From positions 2,525,229 through 2,589,228 of the forward strand of contig NZ_AQGV01000012.1 of the NCBI RefSeq assembly GCF_014858725.1: 64,000 nt of DNA, given 5' to 3'. Under the pieces are notes generated by a model. The model was not told where the DNA came from and did no database searches. It saw only the letters and a list, made by a program, of their open reading frames with translations. Position numbers and translations under genes: made by a program. This DNA is from Pseudoalteromonas aurantia 208 (GTDB taxonomy: Bacteria; Pseudomonadota; Gammaproteobacteria; Enterobacterales; Alteromonadaceae). Positions 39,361 through 48,311 of the stretch are shown here, piece after piece; position 1 is the stretch's first letter; every line of letters begins with the position of its first letter.

Positions 39361-40743
39361 TTATGACGTCTTAGGTTTGGGCGCCGAAAAACGTCGACGT
39401 TTAGGCTTGGCATTGGTCGGATTATCAATTGCAGCTTTTACGTGTGACTTTGCTGAGCTTCCTCCATTTCCACGTGGTTTATGCTTGCTTTGTCCTTGCT
39501 TCGCTTTATTTGATGGACTTTGCCCTTGAACTTGATCACTGTGGGTTTTCGGTTTCTTTGCCTTTTTAGGTTTCACTGAGCGTGTATCCAATGCTTTTTC
39601 AGGAACAGGGTGTTGCGGTAAAAAGCCATCTTCTTCAGCTCTTGGGATCAAAGCGCCAATAAAACGTTCAATGCCATACAGATCCGCAGCGTCATCAGCC
39701 GTTACAAATGAAATTGCTTGACCATCACTTCCAGCTCGGCCAGTACGCCCTATACGATGAACATAATCCTCATAAATATTTGGTAAGTCATAATTAACCA
39801 CATAAGGCAGTTCTGCAATATCTAATCCGCGCGCGACGATATCTGTTGCCACAAGCACATTGACTTCGCCTGTTTTAAACCCATTGAGTGCTTTTACGCG
39901 TGCTGATTGAGATTTATTACCATGAATTGCAGCTCCAGTTATTTTATCTCGCTCTAACTGCGTGACTAATCGGTTTGCACCATGCTTAGTACGACAAAAC
40001 ACCAATACTTGCTGCCATTTATTGGTTCTAATTAGGTGGCTCAATAGCCTAGTTTTCTGGGGCTTATCTACGGCATATGCAAACTGAGTCACAGTCTTCG
40101 AGGCTGCATTTTTTGGTGTCACGGATATTTCAATTGGCGATACAATCAGCCCTTTGGCTAACTCACGAATTGGATCTGAAAATGTCGCTGAAAATAATAA
40201 GTTCTGCCGCGTTTTCGGTAATACCTTAATAATACGTTTAATATCATGAATAAAGCCCATATCAAGCATACGATCGGCTTCATCCAGCACCAATGTACGT
40301 AATTGATTGAACTTAACAGCATTTTGGCTATAGAGATCAAGTAACCTCCCAGGCGTAGCGATGAGAATATCCACGCCTTTACGCAATTGAATCATCTGAG
40401 GGTTTATTTTCACCCCACCATATACAACCGCAGAACGTAAGCGTGTTCCTTGGCTATATGCTTCCACGTTTTCGGCTATTTGCAAAGCCAACTCTCGTGT
40501 TGGAGCTAACACTAACGCCAATGCTTGATTAGCACGTGGACGGTCTTCTTTTAACAATTGTTCGATAAGCGGTAACGTAAAAGCAGCTGTTTTACCTGTA
40601 CCTGTTTGTGCCGCAGCCATTACATCTTGCCCTGACAAAACCGCAGGGATCCCTTTAGCTTGAATCGCTGTTGGTGTTGTATAGCCTTTATCTGTAATAC
40701 TTTGAACAATTGATGGTGACAAACCCAAATCTGAAAACGTCAT
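39361..40743 (-). CDS. rhlE: DEAD-box RNA helicase, RhlE-type
   Basis: The 460-residue protein has the Q motif ([11 protein letters not shown]), Walker [27 protein letters not shown] ([10 protein letters not shown]), SAT (LLFSATFS), and the C-terminal ARGLDI and [10 protein letters not shown] motifs. After the core (about 1-365) comes a Lys/Arg/Ser-rich tail of about 85 residues, typical of RhlE-type RNA chaperones. Members act in ribosome assembly and RNA turnover, often in the cold. GAGAG precedes the ATG. A hairpin lies in the leader and a TATACT -10-like element about 155 nt upstream. Confidence 0.9.
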   Translation of the reverse strand: MTFSDLGLSPSIVQSITDKGYTTPTAIQAKGIPAVLSGQDVMAAAQTGTGKTAAFTLPLIEQLLKEDRPRANQALALVLAPTRELALQIAENVEAYSQGTRLRSAVVYGGVKINPQMIQLRKGVDILIATPGRLLDLYSQNAVKFNQLRTLVLDEADRMLDMGFIHDIKRIIKVLPKTRQNLLFSATFSDPIRELAKGLIVSPIEISVTPKNAASKTVTQFAYAVDKPQKTRLLSHLIRTNKWQQVLVFCRTKHGANRLVTQLERDKITGAAIHGNKSQSARVKALNGFKTGEVNVLVATDIVARGLDIAELPYVVNYDLPNIYEDYVHRIGRTGRAGSDGQAISFVTADDAADLYGIERFIGALIPRAEEDGFLPQHPVPEKALDTRSVKPKKAKKPKTHSDQVQGQSPSNKAKQGQSKHKPRGNGGSSAKSHVKAAIDNPTNAKPKRRRFSAPKPKTS

Positions 40744-40764
40744 TTAAACTCTCATGTGTTGGGG

Positions 40765-40787
40765 CTTATCTTCAACAAATAGATAAG
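40765..40787 (-). promoter_or_regulatory. Leader hairpin upstream of rhlE
   Basis: A perfect 7-bp inverted repeat (CTTATCT/AGATAAG) with a 9-base loop lies 21 nt before the rhlE ATG, in the presumed 5' untranslated region. The rest of the 319-nt gap to the chitinase gene (40744-41062) has a TATACT at 40896-40901 on the minus strand and nothing else firm. Confidence 0.4.
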
Positions 40788-41062
40788 AAAACCACAGCGG
40801 CATAAGCCCTAACAAATGAAAGAAATGTGACATCTGCTAAGCCGACTGCACTTACACAGGCTGTTGAATATCTTGATGCTGTTGTAAGAAAATCAAGTAT
40901 AACAGATCGCTACCTATTCCCCTATTTTCTGCCATATTTATTAACCTCTTTAGACTAAATAGATAGTTTGGTTACAACAATACAATTGATCAACATTTAG
41001 CTTACATATATGCTGAACTTTGCTTTTGAGCAAAAAAAACACAACTGTAAAGGAAAATTAAG

Positions 41063-43609
41063 ATGAAATTTAACACCAACAAGGTGCTACATAGTGCAGT
41101 AATAGGGCTATGCTCCTTACCCTTTTATTCATTTGCTTATGATTGCCAAGGTATTGAACCATGGTCGAGTAATAATACCTATGTCGCAGACAACTTTGTC
41201 ACTCAAAATAACACCGCATATAAAGCCAAGTGGTGGACACAAGCTGAATCTCCAGCAGACAATTCCACCCCATATGCAGTGTGGCAAGATTTAGGGGCAT
41301 GTGGAGGTAATCAAGCGCCAGAAGTTACCCTGCTCTCACCCGCTGATGATTCAACTTTACCCATAAATGACAGCGCTGTTTTTAGTGCGCAAGCAACTGA
41401 TCCTGATGGTACAGTCACACAGGTTGAGTTTTTCGTAAGTGGTCTATCAGCTGGTATTGATACACAAGCGCCATTTCAAGTTATCTGGCAGACACAAGCA
41501 GGACAGTATCAAGTAACCGCAGTGGCCACAGATAATGTAGGTGCAAATACCACCAGCACAGCTGCAACATTAACAGTCTCTGATGGTATGCCCAATGTCA
41601 GCCCGACAATTGAATTAACTGCACCGCTCAATAACGCACAATATAGGCAAGGTGAGCAAGTGAAAATTGCAGCTTCCGCAGCCGACTCCGATGGCCAAGT
41701 AACGAATGTAACTTTCTGGGTCAATGATACATTACTTGCAACAGATGACAGTGCGCCGTATGAAACACTTTGGAATGCAACCGTAGGCAATCAACAAATT
41801 AAAGCGATTGTTAAAGATAATAAAAATGCCACGGCATCTGCGATTGCCACTATTTCGGTATCACAGCCAGGATCAGGTGGATGTGCAAACATTCCAAACT
41901 ATCAAGCAAGTGGCAATTATAGTACAGGCGATGTGGTAGCACACAATAACAACAAATATCGCTGTGATATTGGGCCTTGGTGTAGCTCTGACGCTCTATG
42001 GGCTTATGAACCAGGTGTTGGTCAAGCATGGACTGACGCTTGGACAGACCAAGGTATTTGTGCAATTAAACCGATCATAACCTTTAATTCACCAGCGGCA
42101 AACAGCACCTTATTAAAAGGCCGTAATTATGATATCGCAGTGGCGGCATCTGATGCTGATGGTCAAGTCAGTCAAGTGGATATTTATGCTGGTAATGGTT
42201 TGCTCGCGAGTTTAACGCAAGCACCATATCAGGTTAATTGGGTACCTCAACAATTGGGAGCCATCCAGCTTAAAGCGACTGCGACCGATGATGAAGGCAA
42301 TCAAACAACGAACTCTCAAGTCGTTACCATAACAGACAAACCAATCGTCAGCTCAATTACCTCCCCAGTTGCAGGAAGCCAGCTAGCCTTAGGTAGTTCA
42401 ACGCAATTGACCGCTGATGCATCTGCATTAGTAGGACAAGTAACACAAGTCCGCTTTGCGGTAGATGGGGTTTTGGTCGCTACTGACACCACAGCTCCGT
42501 ACTCTACACAATACACTCCAGCGAGTTTAGGTAATAAAACCATTACGGCCATTGCTCAAGATAATCTAGGAAACCAAGCAACTAGTGAAGGTATTAGTGT
42601 TAAAGTGATTGACACGCCCATAGCTAAAACGCACAAGCTAATTGGTTACTGGCATAACTTTGTTAATCCAGCTGGCTGTCCATTGCCACTCGATCAAATC
42701 TCACCTGCATGGGATATCATTGATATTGCATTTGCCGACAATGATCGTAACTCAAACGGTACGGTTCATTTCAACTTATTTGAAAAAGACATTCACTCTA
42801 ACTGCCCAGCAATTGACCCTGTGAAGTTCAAACAAGATATGCAAGCACTTCAGGCACAAGGAAAAGTGTTTGTATTAAGCCTTGGAGGTGCAGAAGGTAC
42901 TATCACATTAAATACCGACAGTGATGAAGTGAACTTTGTATCAAGTCTTACCGCGATTATCAATGAATGGGGATTTGACGGCTTAGACATTGATCTTGAA
43001 AGTGGTTCGAATCTCATGCACGGTACGCAAATTCAAGCTAGGTTACCTCGTGCATTAAAAGAAATTGAGCAAAACATTGGCGGGGATATGGTCCTTACCA
43101 TGGCACCAGAGCACCCCTATGTTCACGGTGGTATGGTTGCATATACCGGTATATGGGGCGCTTACATTCCACTGATAAATGAACTTCGCGACACATTGGA
43201 TTTACTTCATGTACAACTGTACAACAATGGCGGGTTACCAAATCCATATCAACCTGGCAGTGCACCAGAAGGCTCCGTTAATATGATGGTTGCACATGCT
43301 AAAATGTTACTTGAAGGGTTTGAATTAGCCAACGGTACACGCTTTGCGCCACTGCGTGATGACCAAGTTGCGATTGGTCTTCCATCTGGTCCTCAATCTG
43401 CAAACTCAGGACAAGCCCCCATAGGTAACATTATTGCTGCATTAGACTGCCTAGTTAAAGGCATTAATTGCTCTACCATTGTACCAGCTAAAAATGCCCC
43501 GAACTTTGGCGGCGTAATGACTTGGTCTATTAACTGGGACAAATTTGACGGTTATAACTTCTCAAAACCCATTGGGGACAAATTAACCAGTTTAAATCAA
43601 GGAAAGTAA
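41063..43609 (+). CDS. Secreted multidomain GH18 chitinase with two chitin-binding modules
   Basis: The 848-residue protein starts at an ATG with AAGGAAA upstream and has a signal peptide ending near residue 26. A CBM5/12 chitin-binding module follows (about 27-80, with YKAKWWTQ), then two Ig-like domains (about 84-173 and 180-267), a second CBM5/12-like module with extra cysteines (about 274-333), two more Ig-like domains (about 336-517) and a GH18 barrel (about 523-845). The catalytic DxxDxDxE motif is intact (DGLDIDLE, E646), and MAPEHPYV and MTWSINWD are typical. It hydrolyses insoluble chitin outside the cell, producing oligomers suited to the GH20 enzyme. Confidence 0.95.
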   Translation: MKFNTNKVLHSAVIGLCSLPFYSFAYDCQGIEPWSSNNTYVADNFVTQNNTAYKAKWWTQAESPADNSTPYAVWQDLGACGGNQAPEVTLLSPADDSTLPINDSAVFSAQATDPDGTVTQVEFFVSGLSAGIDTQAPFQVIWQTQAGQYQVTAVATDNVGANTTSTAATLTVSDGMPNVSPTIELTAPLNNAQYRQGEQVKIAASAADSDGQVTNVTFWVNDTLLATDDSAPYETLWNATVGNQQIKAIVKDNKNATASAIATISVSQPGSGGCANIPNYQASGNYSTGDVVAHNNNKYRCDIGPWCSSDALWAYEPGVGQAWTDAWTDQGICAIKPIITFNSPAANSTLLKGRNYDIAVAASDADGQVSQVDIYAGNGLLASLTQAPYQVNWVPQQLGAIQLKATATDDEGNQTTNSQVVTITDKPIVSSITSPVAGSQLALGSSTQLTADASALVGQVTQVRFAVDGVLVATDTTAPYSTQYTPASLGNKTITAIAQDNLGNQATSEGISVKVIDTPIAKTHKLIGYWHNFVNPAGCPLPLDQISPAWDIIDIAFADNDRNSNGTVHFNLFEKDIHSNCPAIDPVKFKQDMQALQAQGKVFVLSLGGAEGTITLNTDSDEVNFVSSLTAIINEWGFDGLDIDLESGSNLMHGTQIQARLPRALKEIEQNIGGDMVLTMAPEHPYVHGGMVAYTGIWGAYIPLINELRDTLDLLHVQLYNNGGLPNPYQPGSAPEGSVNMMVAHAKMLLEGFELANGTRFAPLRDDQVAIGLPSGPQSANSGQAPIGNIIAALDCLVKGINCSTIVPAKNAPNFGGVMTWSINWDKFDGYNFSKPIGDKLTSLNQGK

Positions 43610-43624
43610 TACACTAACACCTCT

Positions 43625-43661
43625 TAAGACAGAGCTACACAAAAATACCCGCTCTGTCTTA
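43625..43661 (+). terminator. Inverted repeat after the chitinase gene, possible terminator
   Basis: TAAGACAGAGC and GCTCTGTCTTA form a perfect 11-bp stem with a 15-base loop, 15 nt after the stop codon. There is no T run after it, so it may be a weak terminator or an mRNA 3'-end stabilising stem. Confidence 0.45.
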
Positions 43662-43752
43662 CGCCACAACCAAACTGGGTCTTGACTCAAATCATGGTGT
43701 CGTGTTATTTACCCCTACATCAAATTAATCTCGAATGTAATGAGGTAGCATC

Positions 43753-44136
43753 ATGCATATCCACGGCTTTGTAGAATATACATGGCAAGACGATATACTG
43801 TGCTTAAATGTATCAGGCCCTTTTAATATGAAAGGCGTAACTGAAGCATTTGAACAACTGAAAACAACCGTCAATAGCGCACAACATGAGCAATGGTATC
43901 GTATTGAAGAACTTGATCCTGAAACGCTAGGCTGTTTGGAGGTTATGAAGGTTATTCGAGATTCATATCTCTGGTCATTAGAGCATGGATGTTTGTTTAT
44001 TGCGGTTGTGTGTAGTCATAGTGTACAAATGAACTTGCTAGAAAGTTTTATTGAAAGAACGAATTTACCTATTAAAGGTTTTTTTTGCGCAAAAGCAGCC
44101 AGGCTCGCAATTGAAGCGCTTAGAAATAAACCATAA
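43753..44136 (+). CDS. Small protein of unknown function, possibly STAS-like
   Basis: The 127-residue soluble protein has a good ribosome site (GAGGTAG 6 nt before the ATG). No signal peptide or membrane helix is seen. The start, a beta strand around DILCLNVSGPFN followed by a helix (MKGVTEAFEQLKTTVN), and the alternation of strands and helices resemble SpoIIAA/STAS-like folds. This is a fold impression only; I do not recognise a family. It lies between the chitinase and a convergent histidine kinase, so no operon partner is evident. Confidence 0.7.
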   Translation: MHIHGFVEYTWQDDILCLNVSGPFNMKGVTEAFEQLKTTVNSAQHEQWYRIEELDPETLGCLEVMKVIRDSYLWSLEHGCLFIAVVCSHSVQMNLLESFIERTNLPIKGFFCAKAARLAIEALRNKP

Positions 44137-44249
44137 AATAAATGAAGTAGACACAAAAATATAGGCATGATCACTAACCACCTATTTTTTCTAACCTGCT
44201 CAATCAATTAACCACTGAATAAATAATGCCCAGATTACCCATTTTACGA

Positions 44250-46082
44250 TCAGCTGGCAATACCTTCATCCGTTGTGTAACGATACTTGGTATTTTCTAA
44301 TATAATATGTAAACATGCGCCGCCGTGATCTGGACTTAGCATTTTCACCTCTCCTTTTAGCTTTTGGGTAACTAGGTTATACACAATACTTAGCCCTAAC
44401 CCTGTCCCTCCATCATGTCGCTTAGTGGTAATAAATGGCTCAAAAATAACTGAGATCAACTCTTTATCAATACCATTACCATCATCTTTAAAATACACGT
44501 GAACAAAATCATTAACTACCATTGCTGAAACAAGGATAGTTAGCGGCCTACTCGGCACCTTGGCATGGCTAATACTATTATTAATACAATAACTTAAAAT
44601 TTGACAAAACGTCGCTGGGTAACTATCCAAAACCAAATTGTCTGGTATTTCGACTTCAACCGAATACTCTTCTGGGAATAACTCCGATTGATAACAATCA
44701 AACACCCCTGTTACAAGTGTCTTCAAATTAAATTCGTCGAGATTATCATATTGTTGATGTACGGCGACTTTTTTAAAATCATCGATTAAAGAAGCGGTTC
44801 TTAATAGATTATTCTCTAGAAGAAATAAAGCCGATTCAGCTTCAGTTATCAACTTTGTCAGTGCCTGCTTTTGTAATAGGCCTGACTCTAAATCAGCTTT
44901 GATCACTTGAACTTGCTCCTTTAAGTGGGATTGACTTGTAATTGCAATGCCCAATGGAGTATTTAGTTCATGGGCAAAGCCACTAACCATATTACCCAAA
45001 CTTGCTATTTTAGCTTCCTCAATAAGTCGAGTCTGAGCCGCACTTAAACGAGATAGTAGTGTTTCAATGAAGGCAAACAAACCATCTAACTGGTGACCTA
45101 TTTGTGCAATTTCATCATCACCAAACAGATCTGCTCTTAGCGAAAAATCCTCATCTTTCGTTACCCGTTGTAATACTTTGTTGATTTTTAATATATGTTT
45201 TGAGACTCGATTATTGAGATAGTTCAGTAATATCAAACATCCGATACTGATTAAAATTATTCCTATAAGCGCACTAAAAACGAGAGATAGCTTATTATCA
45301 TGGCGCATCTTAGATAAGCTTTCGTTTAAAATCTTACTATGGGTTTTTACTGCTTGAATATTTTCATACATTTTGGCCCTTAGCCCCTGCTTATGGGTTA
45401 AGCCTTGTTGCTGTATTAATGAAACATATTCTAGAAAACCGTGTTGATATTTCGCTAAATACTGTAAATAAAACCCTGCTTGTTTCGCAAATGATGCTTC
45501 TATCAACTCTGTAGCTCTCTCAAAGTGTTGTTGATGTAACGTTAGGTAATGTGGTTTGAATCGCAGTAAGTAATCTTTCTCAGCACGCCTTAATTCCAAA
45601 ATTAAAATTTCCAACTGAGGAAGCGACTCTTGGGTAGCAATAGATTGCAGTCGATGTGCATGGTATCGAAACTCCCCATAAACCCCCTCAGTTTCATTGT
45701 AACCGAGCTTAGTTTGAGACTGTTCAAATAGACCAAGTACATGGCGAAATTTTTTTATTTTTTCATCAATTTTACTCAATTGATTCACATGCTCGGGCTC
45801 GTCAAGAATGAGTGTCAATAGGTGATTAAATTGATCTTGATAACTTAAAAATAAAGGTGCTATGGCTTGTGCCAAATGCACTTCTCTTTCAACCACATAA
45901 CGTTCTTGATGTTCAATTAAGCGATTAATTGAACCTTCAAAATCGCTAAGAGCTCTCTCAAGTTTAATACCATTCGTTACTTCTGTGTATAAAAACCAAC
46001 TTACAATACACACAACCAAAGTACTTATAAACGCAGCCCCTTTAAACAATAACACTGAATGTCTTAACTGCACACAATTCAC
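44250..46082 (-). CDS. Orphan membrane sensor histidine kinase
   Basis: The 610-residue protein has a transmembrane helix (about 13-32), a mainly helical periplasmic sensor of about 230 residues, and a second helix (about 268-290). A HAMP-like linker is followed by a HisKA dimerisation domain with the phospho-accepting H371 in FAHELNTPLGI, and a HATPase_c domain with an N box near NNSISHA, DDGNGIDKE and GGTGLGLSIV. The GTG start at 46082 is uncertain because its ribosome site is poor. No response regulator is adjacent and no receiver domain is attached, so its partner lies elsewhere. Confidence 0.9.
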   Translation of the reverse strand: MNCVQLRHSVLLFKGAAFISTLVVCIVSWFLYTEVTNGIKLERALSDFEGSINRLIEHQERYVVEREVHLAQAIAPLFLSYQDQFNHLLTLILDEPEHVNQLSKIDEKIKKFRHVLGLFEQSQTKLGYNETEGVYGEFRYHAHRLQSIATQESLPQLEILILELRRAEKDYLLRFKPHYLTLHQQHFERATELIEASFAKQAGFYLQYLAKYQHGFLEYVSLIQQQGLTHKQGLRAKMYENIQAVKTHSKILNESLSKMRHDNKLSLVFSALIGIILISIGCLILLNYLNNRVSKHILKINKVLQRVTKDEDFSLRADLFGDDEIAQIGHQLDGLFAFIETLLSRLSAAQTRLIEEAKIASLGNMVSGFAHELNTPLGIAITSQSHLKEQVQVIKADLESGLLQKQALTKLITEAESALFLLENNLLRTASLIDDFKKVAVHQQYDNLDEFNLKTLVTGVFDCYQSELFPEEYSVEVEIPDNLVLDSYPATFCQILSYCINNSISHAKVPSRPLTILVSAMVVNDFVHVYFKDDGNGIDKELISVIFEPFITTKRHDGGTGLGLSIVYNLVTQKLKGEVKMLSPDHGGACLHIILENTKYRYTTDEGIAS

Positions 46083-46281
46083 CTAGCTGCTATCACTGCA
46101 CTAAGTTTAGCTCAGAAAAGGGACTGTGTCGTAAATACTAAACTATGATAAAAGTGAATTTAAAGATCATTTGACCTTTGAGGATTAAGACGCATGGTGT
46201 CAATGTGTTAGATTAATAATGATTATTACTGTAGAAGCGATAATTTTAGAAGTTGGTGAAAAACTTCAAATTTCAGGCAAG

Positions 46282-46309
46282 AAAAAACCCGCTGATAAAT
46301 CAGCGGGCT
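46282..46309 (-). terminator. Rho-independent terminator after tRNA-Leu
   Basis: On the minus strand CCCGCTGA and TCAGCGGG enclose a four-base loop and are followed by six T residues, starting about 11 nt past the tRNA 3' end. Confidence 0.93.
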
Positions 46310-46317
46310 ATAAAAAG

Positions 46318-46402
46318 TGGTACCAGTGGGCGGACTTGAACCGCCACGCCCGAAGGCAACGGATTTTGAATCCGTCATGTCTACCAATTCCATCACACTG
46401 GC
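46318..46402 (-). tRNA. tRNA-Leu (anticodon CAA)
   Basis: An 85-nt class II tRNA with a long variable arm (TTGCCTTCGGGCGTGGC region). The anticodon loop is TTCAAAA with anticodon CAA, read from 46365 downwards. The T-arm holds GGTTCAAGTCC and CCA is encoded. The acceptor stem GCCAGTG pairs with CACTGGT, leaving a G-T wobble at the first position (1-72) where G-C is usual. It stands alone as a single tRNA transcript. Confidence 0.95.
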
Positions 46403-46496
46403 ATAATTTTTCTTTCATCTTCTAAAACAAGAGAAAATAAAGAAAAACCACTTTGAGCTAAGGCTTTGTTTGTATGCCCTCGTCTCTATGCCATGC

Positions 46497-46524
46497 ATTA
46501 TACAAATATAACTCAGCCCGGCAA
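46497..46524 (-). promoter_or_regulatory. Promoter of tRNA-Leu
   Basis: On the minus strand TTGCCG (46524-46519) and a consensus TATAAT (46502-46497) are separated by 16 nt. The predicted precursor has a leader of about 88 nt. The surrounding 46403-46723 holds no gene I can support. Confidence 0.7.
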
Positions 46525-46723
46525 GCTGTTTTTTGCAATTTCATATCAACAGACTAACAAATGTACAAATAGTGTAATATTCACTCAGAAAGAACATGCT
46601 TATTACGCCTGTTTTTACCTAGTCAATAAACAGTTTACAAATTTCAATAGGCTTCGCCATTAGTAAACGCTTTGTGTAGAATAGTACTAGTTTTTATTTC
46701 TCTATAACACTGTGAGTATTGTC

Positions 46724-47221
46724 ATGTCAGACTTCCCTAAAGCGGGTCTTCGTCGTCGTTTAGCGTCGTTAATGTATGATGGCCTTGTAGTCATCGCATT
46801 TGCTATGTTAACGACCATCGTTTATTTAATCATTATACAGAGCTTCATCTCGGCTGGCATACTCCAACTCGGAGAACATGAAGACGTATCGGCCTTCATT
46901 CAAAACTCAACACTACTTTATAGCCTGCGTGCAATCTTACTCGTACTCGTTAGTCTATTGTTTTTTAGTTACTTCTGGACCAAAAGTGGACAAACAATTG
47001 GTATGCGTGCATGGAGACTAAAGGTGCAAACACAGGACGGAGATCTGCTTTCATGGAAAACAGCAATGTTACGCAGCTTAACAGCGCTATTAGGATTAGG
47101 TAACTTATTTGTGTTAATTGACTTTAAGAAAAAGCGCGCATTACAAGATTTCCTATGCGGTACTGAAGTTATATTTTTAAGTAAAGAAGAAAATAAAAAA
47201 GTATACAATAGCTTAGATTAA
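46724..47221 (+). CDS. RDD family inner-membrane protein
   Basis: About 165 residues from the ATG at 46724; an in-frame GTG four codons earlier is possible. The N-terminal RRLASLMYDGL and later GMRAWRLKVQ match the RDD family pattern, with three hydrophobic segments (about 17-40, 65-85 and 110-130). Function is unknown; some RDD proteins are linked to ion transport. It converges on lptG with a shared terminator. Confidence 0.85.
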   Translation: MSDFPKAGLRRRLASLMYDGLVVIAFAMLTTIVYLIIIQSFISAGILQLGEHEDVSAFIQNSTLLYSLRAILLVLVSLLFFSYFWTKSGQTIGMRAWRLKVQTQDGDLLSWKTAMLRSLTALLGLGNLFVLIDFKKKRALQDFLCGTEVIFLSKEENKKVYNSLD

Positions 47222-47250
47222 GTAAAAAAGGCGCCTCGCGCCTTTTTTAC
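47222..47250. terminator. Bidirectional terminator between the RDD gene and lptG
   Basis: AAAAAAGGCGC and GCGCCTTTTTT form an 11-bp stem with a 3-base loop, so both strands have a stem followed by T residues. It overlaps the last bases of lptG. Confidence 0.93.
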
Positions 47251-48311
47251 TGCTTTCGTTGTAATAAGTAACTAGCAACTAAAACAAAAATAATACTAGG
47301 CATGGCTGCCCCAAGCATAGCCGGCACATTATAAACAATAACGATTGGACCAAATATTTCATTACTCAAATGAAATATTAACCCTGTCACAACCCCCATA
47401 ATAATTCTTGCTCCCATACTCACTGAACGTAATGGACCAAAAATAAACGATAACGCCACAAGTAACATCACTGCTATAGTAAGCGGCTGCATAATTTTGC
47501 GCCAAAGCGCTAAATCATAGCTACTCGTATCTTGTTCATTTTGTTTTAAGTAAGACAAATATGACCATAAGCCACTAAACGATAATGATTCAGGCTCGAC
47601 AGATACCACGTCTAATTTTTCAGATGTTAACTCTGAGGTATACAACATAGATTCTTTATACTCGGTATGAATCTGAGACTCCCCCATACTCACCTCTTCA
47701 ATGCCATTAAATTGCCAACCTTGAGGTACGCTGGAGGCTTGTGCTACGCGTGTTATTTTTTCCAGTGCTAATGAGTCATTAAAGTGATAAATACTTACAT
47801 TCTTAAGATCACCAGAAGCCTCTATATTATCAATACTAATAAAGTTATTACCATCTTTCGCCCAAACGCCTTTTTGAGCATTAAATACTTCACCACCGTA
47901 TATTGCATTATTTCTAAGCTGCTTGGCCTGCTTTTCTGCTTGTGGAACCCCCCACTCACCGAGTGCCATCATGCATAAAGCCAACACAATAGCCGTTTTC
48001 ATTACCGACCCTATAATTTGCAATCGTGACATACCGGCAGCTTGCATCACTACCAGTTCACTACTCGATGCCAATGCGCCCAACCCTATCAATCCACCAA
48101 TTAATGCAGCCATCGGGAAAAAAACCACAATATCTGACGGCATACTATATAGTGTGTACAGTAATGCTGTTGTCATATCGTAGCTGCCGCGACCCACCGA
48201 CCTCAATTGCTCTATATATTTAATTAAAGTGTTAATACCAACAAATACCAGCAATGCAAAGCTGGTAGTCTGTAATATGCTTCGCCCTAAATACCAATCT
48301 AAAGTTTTCAT
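47247..48311 (-). CDS. lptG: LPS export ABC transporter permease LptG
   Basis: The 354-residue protein has three N-terminal helices, a periplasmic beta-jellyroll region and three C-terminal helices. YSMPSDIVVFFPMAALIGGL and SSELVVMQAAGMS match the LptF/LptG permease family; the MKTLDWYLGRSIL start is typical of LptG. With LptF and the ATPase LptB it extracts LPS from the inner membrane. It overlaps the lptF stop by one base. Confidence 0.95.
   Translation of the reverse strand: MKTLDWYLGRSILQTTSFALLVFVGINTLIKYIEQLRSVGRGSYDMTTALLYTLYSMPSDIVVFFPMAALIGGLIGLGALASSSELVVMQAAGMSRLQIIGSVMKTAIVLALCMMALGEWGVPQAEKQAKQLRNNAIYGGEVFNAQKGVWAKDGNNFISIDNIEASGDLKNVSIYHFNDSLALEKITRVAQASSVPQGWQFNGIEEVSMGESQIHTEYKESMLYTSELTSEKLDVVSVEPESLSFSGLWSYLSYLKQNEQDTSSYDLALWRKIMQPLTIAVMLLVALSFIFGPLRSVSMGARIIMGVVTGLIFHLSNEIFGPIVIVYNVPAMLGAAMPSIIFVLVASYLLQRKQ

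Noticed and set aside
46219..46425. 68-codon plus-strand frame across tRNA-Leu
   Set aside because: It runs antisense through the tRNA and its terminator; no ribosome site.
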